From positions 4,278,001 to 4,342,000 of the forward strand of contig OY751488.1 of NCBI GenBank assembly GCA_963565915.1: a stretch of 64,000 nucleotides of DNA, read 5' to 3'. The notes under the pieces were generated by a model that worked only from the letters and a program-made list of their open reading frames with translations, was not told where the DNA came from and made no database searches. The position numbers and the translations under genes are program-made. Below, one piece after another: positions 63,868-64,000 of the stretch (positions within the stretch are counted from its first letter, which is position 1; each line of letters opens with the position of its first letter). This stretch comes from Entoloma clypeatum. Its lineage: Eukaryota; Basidiomycota; Agaricomycetes; Agaricales; Entolomataceae.

Positions 63868-64000
63868 ATGAATTTGAGAGTCGCTTTCCTCGTCGCCTTG
63901 ATTCCACTCGCCATGGCCTCCCCGCTCGCTGAGTTGGATGTCAAGCCTGCTCGGCGCTGCCGTGAGCCAGCAATGTCTTTTTTTAGCACGCCCTAGATCC
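63868..64000 (+). CDS. GH12-like copy E, 5' end (runs off the window)
   Basis: ATG at 63868 after the same context as the other copies (gctgcctacg). Exon 1 encodes MNLRVAFLVALIPLAMASPL, a signal peptide, then AELD. An intron beginning GTCAAG and ending CCCTAG (about 63940-63996) would match intron 1 of copies A and C. The TATAAG element present in B-D is absent (TCATGA at the equivalent place). Catalytic positions lie outside the window. Confidence 0.75.

Overview
The window is nuclear DNA of a filamentous fungus, most likely an Agaricomycete (mushroom-type basidiomycete). The evidence is introns of 50-60 nt with GT..AG ends and a dense nest of basidiomycete-style retroelements: Ty3/Gypsy chromoviruses, Ty1/Copia, a DIRS-like tyrosine-recombinase element and a Tad-like LINE ORF1. 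I saw no rRNA, tRNA or CRISPR array.

The host component is a repeated array at both edges (about 3950-9816 with 11525-11572, and about 53581-64000). Each unit has a six-exon gene for a secreted glycoside-hydrolase-family-12-like protein on the minus strand, a repeat-bearing 5' region, and a second unidentified module called R here. Four GH12-like genes are complete in exons 2-6 (4257-5294, 8037-9062, 56448-57486, 61152-62181) and a fifth starts at 63868 on the plus strand. All four lack the family's acid/base glutamate (Gln instead); two also lack the nucleophile. They look like an expanded family of GH12 pseudo-enzymes.

The array is split by about 42 kb of nested transposons (11573-53580). 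Outermost is a DIRS-like element (gag-like ORF and RT/RNase H at 12025-15233; RNase H end and tyrosine recombinase at 50536-52228). Inside it lie a 5'-truncated Gypsy (15361-19159), a minus-strand Gypsy fragment (19160-21937), satellite repeats, a foldback element and a MITE, then a long disrupted Gypsy called G3 (5' LTR 24727-25213, 3' LTR 47611-50482). G3 received a second Gypsy called Y, since partly inverted (27118-32249), then an intact Copia (32504-38290), a nearly intact Copia (40531-47284) and an ORF1-only LINE with a poly-A tail (48109-50414). The left edge (1-3942) holds a Gypsy fragment, a Tc1/mariner element, minisatellites and a MITE.

Points of biological interest: the inactive-looking GH12 array; a Tf1-type self-priming signature in three Gypsy families; extra ORFs in the Copia and Gypsy elements (a membrane/Cys-rich ORF starting inside an LTR, and a Pro/Cys-rich ORF after the integrase); a half-LINE; and insertions that can be dated because paralogous empty sites exist in the same window.
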